Assembly: GCA_018398765.1 (NCBI GenBank)
Contig: JAHBMJ010001594.1
Span: forward strand, 46,599 to 110,598
Length of the DNA stretch: 64,000 nt
Direction of reading: 5' to 3'
Source of the DNA: Chromera velia
Lineage: Eukaryota > Sar > Chromeraceae
Part shown: one piece after another, positions 35,360 to 46,118 of the stretch
Position numbering within the stretch: the first letter of the stretch is position 1
How the letters are laid out: every line of letters starts with the position of its first letter
Notes under the pieces: model-generated
The model's input: only the letters and a program-made list of their open reading frames with translations
Databases searched by the model: none
Told to the model about the DNA's origin: nothing
Translations under genes and position numbers: made by a program

Positions 35360-36252
35360 GAGAAAAAAAGAGAGACGGAGAGACGGAGACAGAGAAAGAG
35401 ATGATCCTGCACACGTACCCGAACAACCGAAGCATACAAAGCAATGTTCTCCATCAAAGCTTTGCTCTTCGTGATCTCCAACCTCTCGAAGATCTCAAAC
35501 CGTCCCATCGCTTTGGCGAGAAAAGAGACGTCTTCGTGGCTCCGTAGCTCTTTCGGTTTTCGTAAAATGTGAAGCATCTTTGTCACCTCCGCCTCCTTTC
35601 GCAACTCTGCCGTCCGACTTGACCACGCAGTGCCTCTGTACTGGTAAGTCCATCGAAGTTTCTGTGTGTGGGCAAGACAACGGACGTGCAGCAGCAAGCG
35701 TAGAGCAAGGGAGTAATTTAAACAACCGCAAACGTCCCCAAATTTGTCCATGACCCTGCTTGTCTCTGCGAGAATCTCCTCATGCTCCGCAAGCGGCAAC
35801 ACGGGTGCATCGGGGTCAAGGATGAGGTCTATCCGGTCCCGCTCTGCCATATCGGACTGCTTTTTTAAAATTTCCTCGGCCGCTGCCTTCTCATTCTCTG
35901 TCAGGTCTTCCCACCTTCTTGCTTGATTTCGTCTGTCTGCTGAACGGATGGAGTAGGCCTCCTGCCGAACCGCTTCAAATTCCCAATAGAAGGGCTCAGA
36001 TCCGTTTGAGTTGAATGCTTCCTTCTTCTGCTCATTTCTGTCGGCCATACCAAAGATTGCATTCTTTCTTGGGGGATTCGCTTGAAGGTCAGAAGTCTTC
36101 TGGGACCGCAGAGGAGCCCTCCCTCCTCTTCCGCTTCCTCCGCGCCCTCTCCCAGCATCCCCCTTCACTCCACCTTCTCCTTCTTTCTGGTGGCTCTGTC
36201 CCCTCCCTTGACCCCGTGCAGCTGGCTGTACTTGAAAAGAGCTCTTCATCAC
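25012..36252 (-). CDS. Large multi-exon protein with cyclic-nucleotide-binding-like region
   Basis: Exons in gene order: 35419-36252, 34582-35055, 34309-34377, 33913-34000, 33440-33561, [one not found], 31591-31960, about 31242-31306, 30512-30832, 30132-30210, 29415-29462, 28949-29048, [about one uncertain], 27906-28013, 27543-27650, 25881-27350 and 25012-25604 (TAA). Splice phases agree except at the two bracketed places. Around the first junction the order FLAKAMGRFEIFERL, LMENIALYASVVR, VSVPGGVRLWKKGDP and LHLLLQGEAFEV resembles the first half of a cyclic-nucleotide-binding domain, including the GDP turn and LxxGE strand. A second-half element (ITKGAALVTASRDSPLW) lies in exon 31591-31960. 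The rest is coiled coil (LEREDEELQATRDYLAELED), a Ser/Pro-rich part and a very acidic C-terminus. No catalytic domain is seen. The start at 36252 is the first in-frame Met; Met at 36045 (MADRNEQKK) is an alternative. Confidence 0.65.
28904..28911. other. Assembly gap (8 N) inside a poly-C run
   Basis: Eight N are flanked by 12 C on the left and 9 C on the right, so the gap marks a homopolymer that could not be read through. It lies in an intron of the large minus-strand gene, next to exon 28949-29048. The true length here is unknown. Confidence 0.95.
29170..29255. repeat. (GAGC)n(GA)n(GGGA)n microsatellite
   Basis: A compound purine-rich repeat within an intron of the large minus-strand gene. 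Shorter CA runs at 25686-25710, 28494-28520 and 33570-33607 lie in other introns of the same gene. Confidence 0.85.
35184..35400. repeat. (GAAA)n microsatellite in intron 1
   Basis: About 215 bases of GAAA/AAAG/GACA repeat lie between the first two exons of the large minus-strand gene (intron 35056-35418). The frame stays open across it on both strands, so a six-frame reading wrongly fuses the two exons through a Phe/Ser/Leu-rich tract. Confidence 0.9.
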
Positions 36253-38148
36253 AACATTTTACACCATCTGGAAAGCCGGTGTATACGGGGTGTGTCCACA
36301 CATCGCAAGAAAGCGGGTTTCCGGATGTTCTTTGCCCTTTCGTCCACTGATCCCTTGAGACCAACCCTTCATTTCAGACCTCTGGGCTTTGCTGAGTGAC
36401 CTCTATAGCTTTCGTTCGACGTAAATAGGTTCAGTAAGCAACCTCTGACTCAGGCTCGAGTTCTGACACTCCGACTGCTCGAGTGCCTGCAATTCGACGT
36501 AGAGCGTATATCGGTCAGCATGCGGAGTGCACGTATTTGTGCAAAACAATTTAGCTGCATGTGGCAGGCAATCATGCATATACAGATGGCGCCCAACTGC
36601 ATGTGCACTGAGGGCAGCTCTGCATGCATCGCCTCGGGGGGCAGCTCAGCTCTGCTGAGATCAGCCGAGAGGCCCTGAGATCGCACGCATCCGCATAACG
36701 CATTTTTTCATTTTTTGGGCGGGGATTCGGTTCTGTCACGGGCAAATTCCAAAATGTGCCCCTCAAGCAACTCGCACGGAGCCGTGATCGCATTATAATA
36801 TTATGTACTTCGCTCTTCATGATACGTGCCCCTCCAGTATAACTCGCACGGAGTTAATTGCATATGTGTTCATGCGCGGTCCCGAAAAGCATATTTTGCG
36901 CACGTTGCCGTGGCCCCCGCCATTTGCCCATGCATGCATTGCAGGCAAGACATGCCCAACATGCAATCAAATTATGGCCGACCCCCTAAATGGCCCCCCG
37001 AGGCACTCACCCAACTGGTTGGGTGTATCCCGTATATACAAACAATTATATATATATATATATAAGGGATACATAAGTATTATATAATACACAGCACGTT
37101 TCCAGGAGCCCACTTTGATCGATCAGTGTTTCGACAAAGCACATGATGTACCCTCCGCTACGTCATTTCGTCTGAAGGTTGAAGATTTCCTCTGTAGCTG
37201 CAGCCATGTCCCGACAGGATGGCGGCGTTGCGCGGGGTCCAGAAAAGCAAGGTCATGAATTGAGGATCGAGAAATGCAGCACAAGTACCTGAATCTCTCT
37301 ACAGCAATTCATTGCAAGATTCCAGAGAAGAGCCTTGTATAAAAGTCTCGTTCTTTCCTCAAAGGTTCCAAGGAATAGGGAGCAAAACTGGGAGTGAATT
37401 TCCCTGGCATGCCAATTCTGCCCACTCGGAAACCACGGTTAAGTTTCTTGCTTAGACATTTGAGGTCCAGACAAACCGTTGAAAGTTTCACGTAGACAAT
37501 CTTCTTAGTACTATCTGTCATTTAGCTGTCATTTAGCACTTCAGTTTTTCTCGACTTTTGACGATCCGCCTGCCCTCAACAGGCAAGCATCGATCAGTCT
37601 ATAGGAATGGCAGGACGACCTTTCTCCCTCCCATGTCCGGGGGCTTTCTCAGTTCGGCGGGCAGAGGAGTGGGCAGGGATGGGATCTTCCTCTGGGGGTG
37701 GAGATGCGAAATGCCCTGCCGCTCCCGATGTCTACTGCGATGCCGGAGTGGGGGAGGGTCTGGGCAGTCCTGCATGTAGATCGACTTCAAAGAAAGCCGC
37801 AACAGTCAAGTGCCCTCAGGTTCGTCCGAGCTAAAGTGCGACAGTCAAGACACTCAGAAATTATGCAGCTCCACCCTCGAACCTATGTCTATTTTCATCC
37901 CTCTTCTTTGCTTTTTCCCCTCTCTATTTCGACGCCCGACCATTAGACTGAACACGAGTCTATGCACGGACATGCCGCTCATATGGCTGACTTGACAAAA
38001 AGACCCACGGAGGCCCGAAGGTTCCCTCCTCCTGCTCCGCTAGTCAGAAAACAGGCCTTCATAAGATTGAAATGGACGACTGTCTGCCCGCCTGCACGTG
38101 CCTCTAAGTGTCATTTTTCTCTGACTCTCTCACCTCCCCCACCCCTAC

Positions 38149-38189
<41 letters not shown>

Positions 38190-38313
38190 CCCCAGTTCTG
38201 TTCGCGTCAATCGCGTCTCCTTTTCATGCAAGATCTTACGATGAACATTGGGTATTCTGTTCTATTCACACCACGACACGCAGAACCATCAATGCCTCTT
38301 CCCCCTCTCTGCA
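36253..38313. other. Intergenic region with one arm of an inverted repeat pair
   Basis: It holds the left repeat copy (36622-37036), an AT dinucleotide run at 37050-37065 and a GT microsatellite at 38148-38187. Open frames at 37558-37950 show no family resemblance. The stretch before 38314 ends in a pyrimidine-rich acceptor (ctctctgcag), so an upstream exon of the next gene may lie here unseen. Confidence 0.4.
36622..37036 (-). repeat. Inverted repeat pair, left copy
   Basis: Reverse-complemented, this stretch matches 45520-45912 over its whole length: GGGTGAGTGCCTCGGGG at one end, GGCGGGGGCCACGGCA and GCTTTTCGGGACCGCGC inside, and CAGCAGAGCTGAGCTGCCCC at the other. Each copy contains two partial repeats of CTCCGTGCGAGTTGCTTGAG. 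It has no coding sequence and no clear terminal inverted repeat of its own. Confidence 0.75.
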
Positions 38314-41300
38314 GACACAGGGCGCTGTTCAGGATCTTTGTCCCTGGTCAGACATGAACCCCAAGACCCATACAGACGACACCTGCCCTCTCTCCCCGAA
38401 ACCCCAATGCCCTGCTGCTGCTGCGAGCCCGGTCCGTCAACCGCAGCAGCAGTCATTTTGTCCTGCAAATAACCGATGCCAAACAGTCGCACATTCAAAC
38501 AATCGACTTCCCTCCTCCCCCGCATCACTTGTGTATAGACGTTCGTCCCCCGCTGTCGCCCCACCCCCTCCTCTCCCTGACCCCTCAAACAAAATGATGA
38601 ACTCACAGCCTGTGGCTTCTGGAGGCTGTCGAAGGCAGAGGAACCAGCAGGACTTCGATTCCTTCCCACAATCTCCCAAGACAGGAAAGTGCATCAATGC
38701 AAGCCCCCCCTGTGGTTCCTTTCGGCAACAGCAGCAGCAAAGGGGGTGCACCTGTACTTGTGGTAGTGGGTCTGCTGAATTGGCAGCAGGCCCCGACCTC
38801 TGGTCGCATTTTGGCAAGGAGCGTGAGGCTGTCTCTCCCCGTCGTTGCGTCTGTGACTCCCTCCAGAGCCACCAGGGCCAGAGACTGGAGCGCTCCCTCT
38901 TGCAAGCAGACCTGCGCAGCTCCATTCCGGCTGCAGCGGAGCGCCAAGGGTGTCCGAGGTCTCCAGCACGGTACAATGCGAAGGGCTCCCCTGCTCAAAT
39001 TCCCGTCGGCTGCTGTTCTGCTGAGTGGGGGAATTGCGGACTTCCCGAGGGAGAAGATCAGGCTGAGGGGGGGTATGACTGTATGGCCCAACAAGAGAGT
39101 ATGATGGGGGGCTGTGCGGTTCACACAGACAGTCCTCCGAGAAATCGGAGATACGGGTCCCCCCTCTCTCCAGGCTGTCCTGTGCACTCTCCGCCAAGAA
39201 CCCCATCAGGCTATGGAAGAGACGCAGGGCAGAGGCGTGGGAGAAGAGGGGAAGGGGGGGATGATTCAAGCTCCTCTGGCTGTAGTAGGGCACGCGATAG
39301 AGACCGAGAGCGGGATCAGCAAAAGATTGAGAGGTTGGAACGAGAACTTCGAAAAGCGCGTCGAGACATCGATGAAGTCATTTCCATGTCTCGTGATTCG
39401 TCTCCCTGTCCCCGAAGTTACCCCCCCTCCCCCCCCCCTCCGATCATGTGCATGCAAGTCCCCGTACCTTCAGCAGTCGGATGTCCAACAGCAGCAGTAG
39501 CAGCAGCAGCAGCAGCAGTGAGAGGAGAGGTCATGGAGGATTCACGTCCTGCTGCAGCTTCTGCCGCACCTCCGCACGAAGGGGGGTCGTGCAACGGAAG
39601 TCCTGAGGCAACGATCCTTTCCATTTCGCCTTTGCCCATACGGCAACCTCCTCTTGTTGCCCTTCCTCCTCACTCACAGTACTGTCAGCGTACAGAAGTT
39701 CCAGTGGTTGGTGAGGCCTGTCAAAGCGGTGCGCCAGCAAACCTGTGCAGCATATCGGGGAGATTACTTTCAGGAGGCACAGGACGCTTACCCGGTACAA
39801 CTGCAGAAAAAGGGATGTCGAGCCCTCGGCGTGCTCACACGTCCTCTCCGGGGTTTCCTCCGCCGCCACCCCCTCTCACTGCACCTCTCCCCCTCCCTCC
39901 CATTCGAAGCAAAACCGTACGTGGGGGTTGCGAAGCAGAAATCTCCGCCTCTGCAGGGGGGGCTCTGCAGCGTGCAGTTGCCGTCTCGTCTGAGCCCCTG
40001 CTTAAGCGTCCCCCCTTTGCGGAGAGCCGACTCCATGTAGAAGGCCCAAGGGAGACCACCACTGGCTTCAGCCTTCCAGGCGCAGTACCCATGATGTCCC
40101 TTCCTCTCCCAGTGCAGCACCCAGGTCCCTCAGATGCTCAGAGCAAAGCAGGCCCATCTCTCTTGACTCCAAAAAGAACCTCTACTCTCGCGCCCATGGC
40201 AGGAGAGAGGTCTCTTCCCCAGGGAGGCCCTTTACGTCAAACAGAACTTGAGGGGACAGCCTCCCAACCACAGTTGCAACACCAGCCAGCCACGCTAGCT
40301 CTTGCAGTCAGGGCAGTTGTCACACCTTCGCCAGGAGAAGATCCCGTTGCCGGTCCATCTGTGCTCACTCTCTCAAGCGGAGACGGGCCCCCCAACATTC
40401 CCCCCATTCCCCTGGAATTCCCAACTCTCCCCGGACAACTGTCGGCCTCTTTGAGTGGAACAGTTCCAATGACCGCCTCACGGTCCCCCTCTCCTGCTCC
40501 CTACAGTCCTGCCAGATCCCCGTCCCACCGCCAAAAACCATTGAATGGTATCGAAGGACTGCCCCCAGAAGATGCCACAGGAAAAATCGCCAAAATCCAA
40601 GAGGACGTCCAGAAGCTAGCAGATCAGCTGAAAGAACTCGAGAGAGAGGCCAAGGAGGCAAAAGAGAAGGAGGGAAAGGAGCAACAACAACCAAAGGCAA
40701 TTACCGTGACTCCTGTAGCAGTCCAACAGAACGTCCACAGACGAAGCAGTGCCCCTCCGTCCGCTGCCCCCCCTCCTGGGGGTCATGCAGGACCTTCCCT
40801 TTCGGAAGACCCTCCAGGCTTCCTTGCTGCCTTTGGAGGAGTCGCACCCGCCTCTGAGTCTGAGGGAGGGGGGAAGAAAGACGGGGGAGAGAAGGGAGGA
40901 GGGGGGGAAGACAAAGAACCCGAAGGATGCTTCCTTGAACCCGTCACATCCTCACAGCCCTCCCCTCCGCTACCTTCCGGGCGTAAGAGCTTTTCAAATG
41001 GAAAACAGCCCCAGAGCAGCTCGAGGAAAAGCAAGGGCAACGTGAAGGGTGGGGGGGTGAGGGAGAAGGCGGCAAAATCAAAGAAGAACGGCACCCCGAA
41101 GGCTTCTGTCACAAGTGCAAGTCGTCGAACCCGCCCCTCCCTCTCTTCAGAAGGGGCAGGATTGGAGATGAACGAGACACCACACACAGGGGGAGAGGGA
41201 GGGAGCAGACGGTCGTCAGAGGCCAAATCAGCTTCCCATCCCCTCCGCAGTGTCAGCTCTTTTCTTCGAGGACGAGGTTCCCGTTCTGCCGTCTCTGCCT

Positions 41301-42355
41301 TTTCCTTTCAGCGCCAAGCAACGACCTCTTCGACAACACTCGACCTTCAGCCCCCTTTGCCCCCCCACGAAGAGGACGAGGTTCTAGACGGAGACGGGGT
41401 CTCAGGGACTCTCGGTCCGTTTTCGTCTCTAGGAAAGGGAACGGAGCGTGAAGGAAGGATGATCGATCATTCCGTTCCTGACAGAACAGGCGGGAAGGGT
41501 TTGGTGAAGTTAAAAGAGTGCAGGGAGGAGGCCCAGCATTCTTCAAATGTGGAGAGAGAAGTATCGAAAGGGTCAAAAGGAGAGCGAGTATCAAGAGAAA
41601 CAGAAGAGACAAACACAGGTGCCTCAGTAGACAGAGACCGCGAAAGAGGGGAGGACCCATATGAAGTTTCTCAAAGTCGGCGCAACAGCAGGATCAGCAG
41701 ACGCAGAGAGAGAAATAGGGGCTGCTCAGCCTCTCCAGTATCCCACCGCTCCTCTCCGTCTGCATCAGATGCAGAGTCTTCTGACATTGCAGAAGAGGGG
41801 GGGGATAGAGGTCGGTCCTCTGCCTCCTCCTCCGCTTCGTCCTCCGCCTCCTCCTCTTCTTCTTCGCGTCGCTGTCGGGACAGAAAGACTGCAAGAGCAA
41901 GAGCTCGCATTGACGATGACGAAATTGATGATGGCTGGTCGGATGGAGTCGGGTGTTTCGGATGTTTCGGAAGACAGAGAGGAAAGCACAGAGGAAGAAG
42001 GGAACCGCCATTAGGGAGGAGGGGGGTAGATGGAGGCCTAGGATCAGCAGAGATGGGGGGAAGAGGGAGAGAGGGAAGAAGAGAAAAGAGGATCCCCCCA
42101 AAGAGGCTCTCACGAGTCCCCCCAACAAACACGATTTCTGCAACATATCGGGTAGCGGGGGGGGAGGACCTGCCGATTTCGTCACAGGGAGGGGGTCGGC
42201 TTTGCGGTTCTTCCGATGAACGCCGAGGGGAGAGGGGGCGAAGGGGTGCGTGGGAGGTGAGAGAGAAGGAAGGGGGGGTGTTCTCTAGAGACGACTCACA
42301 TCGATTTCTTCTCGAGTCAGGAAGGAAGGGGGGTTCAAGAGGAATGCTCACTTGA
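38314..42355 (+). CDS. Very long Pro/Ser-rich protein of unknown function
   Basis: One open frame runs for about 4 kb to a TGA. I start it after a good acceptor (tctgcag|ACAC) at 38314; the first Met downstream is at 38354 (MNPKTHTDDTCPLSPKPQCP), giving 1,334 residues. Open sequence before 38314 covers a GT microsatellite and is probably intron. Composition is disordered: Pro, Ser, Gly, Gln and Cys-rich patches. Two coiled-coil stretches are visible, at about 39310-39385 (IERLERELRKARRDIDEVIS) and 40575-40690 (VQKLADQLKELEREAKEAKE). A Ser run lies near 41815-41875, followed by acidic DDDEIDDGW and CFGCFG, a possible acylation site. The frame stays open through 4 kb of mixed sequence, which supports coding. 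No enzyme domain or membrane segment is seen. It lies between the two inverted repeat copies. Confidence 0.7.
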
Positions 42356-44482
42356 TGAGGACCCTTCCACCCACCCACCCATAAGCGTGCCCTTCTGCAA
42401 GCATACTCGTCTGTCTCGACGCTTTCTTAAGAAAAGGGGGGAGGGGGTGTTGTCCGCCATCCATGCAGCGCTGAAATCAACCAACTGATGGCAAAACCAA
42501 GGAGAGCAGGATGGAGGGGCAAAAGACGGCTAGGACGGTCATGTACTGAAGATGTCCCCGACCGGCCATTCTTCATCGAAACTTTAACAACAAATGATCA
42601 CTTGCCGGATCTCATGTAAACTGCAAGCGGGACAAATGCATGCACGGTCTGAATGAATTTCATTCCATCCCACCCAAAGTCGTCCCCACTCAATTCCCCC
42701 ATCAAACACTGCATGTGGCATGAGCTTTCTTCCGAGTTTTCCTGAAGTAAGAGACAACGAAAAGACCCACTGGCATGAGTCTCAGACTCTCGATCAGACC
42801 CTAGATCAGACCTAGGTAGTCTCATGGCAATCATAGACAAATCAGGGGCTACTTTTAATTCCCGTTTGCCTCACAACTTTGTAAAACGGGACTAGGGGCA
42901 TAAAATTATTGATTGACTTTTAAACTTATCAATCGGCCGCTTTGTATAAAACACAGTGTTATACGGTTTGCTTTACATAGTATCATAGTAGTTCTATTAT
43001 GTTAACAGTTATGTAATTGAAAGAAAAAAGAGTTCCAATTGTAGTGGTATGGTTTTAAAGGTTCTAGCCTCAATTTTTAGCTTGTTAAAATATATACGTC
43101 CAAGTCCGAGCAATCTTAGGAGCAATCTCGCTTTGTCTGACGGGAAGTGGTATGATAATTTCACTGATAAACTCCAACCATCAATTACCTCAAACAGTAC
43201 ATGAAAAAGAAGAGTCAACTTTTATTGTCTTTCAACATTATAACAACATACAAATTTATATAAATGATTTGGTTTATGCTAATTTATGCTTTAATTGTAT
43301 GAGTTGCCGATGGCTAGGCCGGTGGCGACTTTTGTTACGGATAGAATTCATTTAAAGGTTGTATGATCGATGGCTAGAGCCTTTAATCACTGAATTCATT
43401 TTTTTTTTTTGAATAGCTCACATGGTTATAAAATATTCTAATAATTAATATTTTGCTAGTTCATACAATAACATTTTGCTAGTTTACTAATATATGAACA
43501 GCTTATTGATACTTTAAAAAGGTTGCTTCTATTTTATAAGTCATGTAGACTGTATACGTAAGAAGAATAGTTTAACACTTTACGTTCAATCTTAATGATT
43601 TTATAATTCTAAATTTATGCTCTTCCTAAAAGTTCGCTTCAACCTTTCAATGGCTTTCATCAAAATGCGCCAAGTGACGCTAACTGGCAATGTCTGGCAT
43701 TCCATTTTCACTCATAGTCGAATCGATGCTTTCATTGTTTAAGCTCTAAATAGTTTGCTCGTACTACGCACTCTACACTTGTATGCACCCCAGGCCAAAA
43801 AACAAAAATAACCATGCAAAGTCAGTGCACTCGCAGACAGACATTGCTCGGAATGGATGGCGGCCCGTCGGTGGGGCTTACTCAGCGAGCACCATAATCG
43901 GCAAGCATGGATTCGTTTACAAAAACATGAGATGACAAAGCATGCTTTTGTTCACAAAAATACGAAGCTACAACTTGCGATTCGTTTGCAAAAACCAGAA
44001 AACAAAGGGTCCCTCTGGTGGACTGGTAAAGACATCTAATCTAATATAACGAGTGCATAAAGGACAGCCTAAACCTATGCCTAAACCTTCCCCTGGGAGA
44101 AAAGCTATTCCTGTCCAGAATTTCGCGCTCGATCAATTTCAAAATCACGCGTCAAACACTGCTGATCGCATTGCTTTTCCATTGTTGCGTCTTCTTGATA
44201 AAGAGACATATATAATGGATCACTCGATCTTCTTTCTCCACGAACATACGCAAGAAAACCCTTTTGAGGGCAGGGAGGCAGTGCCGAAGGAAAGAAGAAA
44301 CCAGCCATGCGATCATCCATGCATGCAACCAACCATATTCGAATCATTCAATGAATGGATCACCAAAACAAGTAGACACGAAACCTCCCTCTTTCGCACG
44401 TTACATAATCACCCCCTTCTTTTGCTCTGTACAAGACCCAATCAACAGCCTTACCCAGATCACCCTCATTCTTCCTATATAT
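42356..44482. other. Gene-free, AT-rich stretch
   Basis: Bases 42840-43640 are AT-rich with no open frame of note. Bases 43640-44480 have a more balanced composition but hold nothing I can name. Confidence 0.45.
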
Positions 44483-44578
44483 CCAATTCTATGTCTGTAT
44501 TCCAGTCTTCCCCTCATCGTCCTCGTGTACCAATTCTATGTCTGTATTCCAGTCCTCCCCTCATCGTCCTCGTGTACC
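44483..44578. repeat. 48-bp tandem duplication
   Basis: Two adjacent 48-base units beginning CCAATTCTATGTCTGTATTC, nearly identical. They sit at the 3' end of the broken gene copy B; one unit encodes its last residues on the minus strand (VHEDDEGRTGIQT). Confidence 0.9.
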
Positions 44579-45135
44579 ATCGCAGTCTGCTTCTTCTCAG
44601 TCGAAGAAGAGAGTGGCTTCTCATTTGTCGACGTTAGATTGTTGTTGTCTCCCAATGCTACAGGAAGGGTCCGCTTGCAGATCGAGTCGGGGCTCATCCT
44701 ACACAGCACCTTCCCGTCTCCCAAGAGATGTCCGTAGAGTGCCTCAGGATCGGGAATGTTGTTGTGGATCTCGATTGACTGAAAGGGCACCCTAGGCTTC
44801 TCCTCGGGGAAAGCCAGAACGATGTTCGATCCCGCAGAGTCCGCCTGAAAGGCTGCAGGAACAGGAACAGGGCAGCAATCAGCTCTGCCTTCTTGTGGAA
44901 GAACGTACGTGTGAAGGACAAAGACGTGTGGCCCATGCGTCCGTTGAGCTTCTCTACATCCTGTACAGACGGCCTGCACCTGAAGGTTGTAAAGAAGGGC
45001 TTGACGTGACACAGTGGACCCTCAACGCTGAGGAGACGAAAGACCCTCTACTTCTGAGTGTTGTCGTCTGTTGTTGCGTAGAAGCCACCAATACTGAACT
45101 CAAAATCATGCCTGATTGGTACGGGCATGCAAGAA
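44579..45135 (-). pseudogene. Copy B of an unnamed protein family
   Basis: Homologous to copy C at 53211. In order on the minus strand: PIRHDFEFSIGGFYATTDDN, VFRLLSVEGPLCHVKPFF, MGHTSLSFTRTFFHKKAELI, then in another frame VPFQSIEIHNNIPDPEALYG and LLGDGKVLCRMSPDSICKRT. Copy C has EFSLHFGGFYA, VFRLLDKEGPVAHIKPFS, GHCPVSFPNVFFSKKAELIA, FPFKEVIIKNRDPN and LVGDDKLLCRMSPNPICKPT at the matching places. An in-frame TAG stands before VFRLL and the frame changes after KKAELIA, so this copy is broken or has an unseen intron. I do not recognise the family. Confidence 0.6.
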
Positions 45136-45519
45136 GCCATGCCTGAACAAATAGTATGACTGTGGGTAGAGACGATGCCAACGCTGTAGAAGTCAGTAGC
45201 GAAAAGCTGTATATAAGGGTGCAACGAAAGGACGAACAACAGCTGTATTTCTTTGATTGGATGGAAATCAGCTCCCAGAAGTTGTCTTCAACGGTCCGTC
45301 GGGGCTTCTTTGATCCCAAGTCAGGTATTTGTCATTGTGATATATGGCGATGGAGCAATGTAGCTGTCAGAAGCGAACGCATGTCGGTTACAGTCGGTAT
45401 CAGAACACATATATATTGACATGTATATACTCAGTGTTGCGCAAAGGTTCGGTGTTGCATGGTATTGCAACACTGCATGTACGCATGCAGTCAGTCAACC
45501 TCAGAACTGTATTAATACG

Positions 45520-45912
45520 GGATGCTTGGGTGAGTGCCTCGGGGCCGGGGTCCGCTATAATTGATGCACACCATCGGGGGCTTGGGCATATATATGTCTA
45601 AGTTGTGTGCTGCCATAGGGCGGGGGCCACGGCAGCGAAGTATGCTTTTCGGGACCGCGCGCGCGTCATATGCATATGCAACTCCGTGCGAGTTACTTGA
45701 GGGGCATGCATGTGCAAAGTAATTAAGGTATGTGCAATTGCGGCTCCGTGTGAGTTGCTTGAGGGACATATTTTGGAATTCGGGCGACACCGACCGTGAC
45801 AGAGACAGAACCGTTCCCCCCCCCAAAATGAAAAAATACGTTATGCGAGTACATGCGATCTCAGGGCCTCTCGGCTGATCTCAGCAGAGCTGAGCTGCCC
45901 CCCCGAGGCGAT
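45520..45912 (+). repeat. Inverted repeat pair, right copy
   Basis: Matches the reverse complement of 36622-37036 (see that entry). This copy ends at the common CTGCCCCCCCGAGGCGA boundary. A small TIR element lies immediately beyond it. Confidence 0.75.
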
Positions 45913-45937
45913 AAGTCACCCCGGGTGTGAAGACAAT

Positions 45938-46118
45938 ATTCTGATGGGCAGTCATTCTGTTTATTTTACCGCGCCTAAGTTTTTCCTTTGCAAAATTGCT
46001 GACTCGATCAAGAATTTTGGGCTGAGTTTTCACCAGCCGTAAAAAAACTGGGGCGCAAAACTCAAACACGAAACTCGGGCGTGCGGCAAAATTGACAGAA
46101 TGACTGTCTGCCAGAATA
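45938..46118. mobile_element. Small TIR element (MITE-like, ~177 bp) with TA flanks
   Basis: The left end TTCTGATGGGCAGTCATTCT and right end, when complemented, TTCTGGCAGACAGTCATTCT form an imperfect inverted repeat that continues into TGTYWATTTTRCCGC. The outermost bases on both sides are TA, as in Tc1/mariner or Stowaway-type insertions. The interior is non-coding. Confidence 0.65.

Noticed and set aside
35112-35474. Lys/Arg/Glu-rich and Phe/Leu/Ser-rich frames
   Set aside because: Translation of a GAAA microsatellite; the open frame bridging exons 1 and 2 of the minus-strand gene is accidental.
41671-42378. Long minus-strand frames opposite the Pro/Ser-rich gene
   Set aside because: Shadows of a GC-rich, low-complexity plus-strand frame that is open six times longer.
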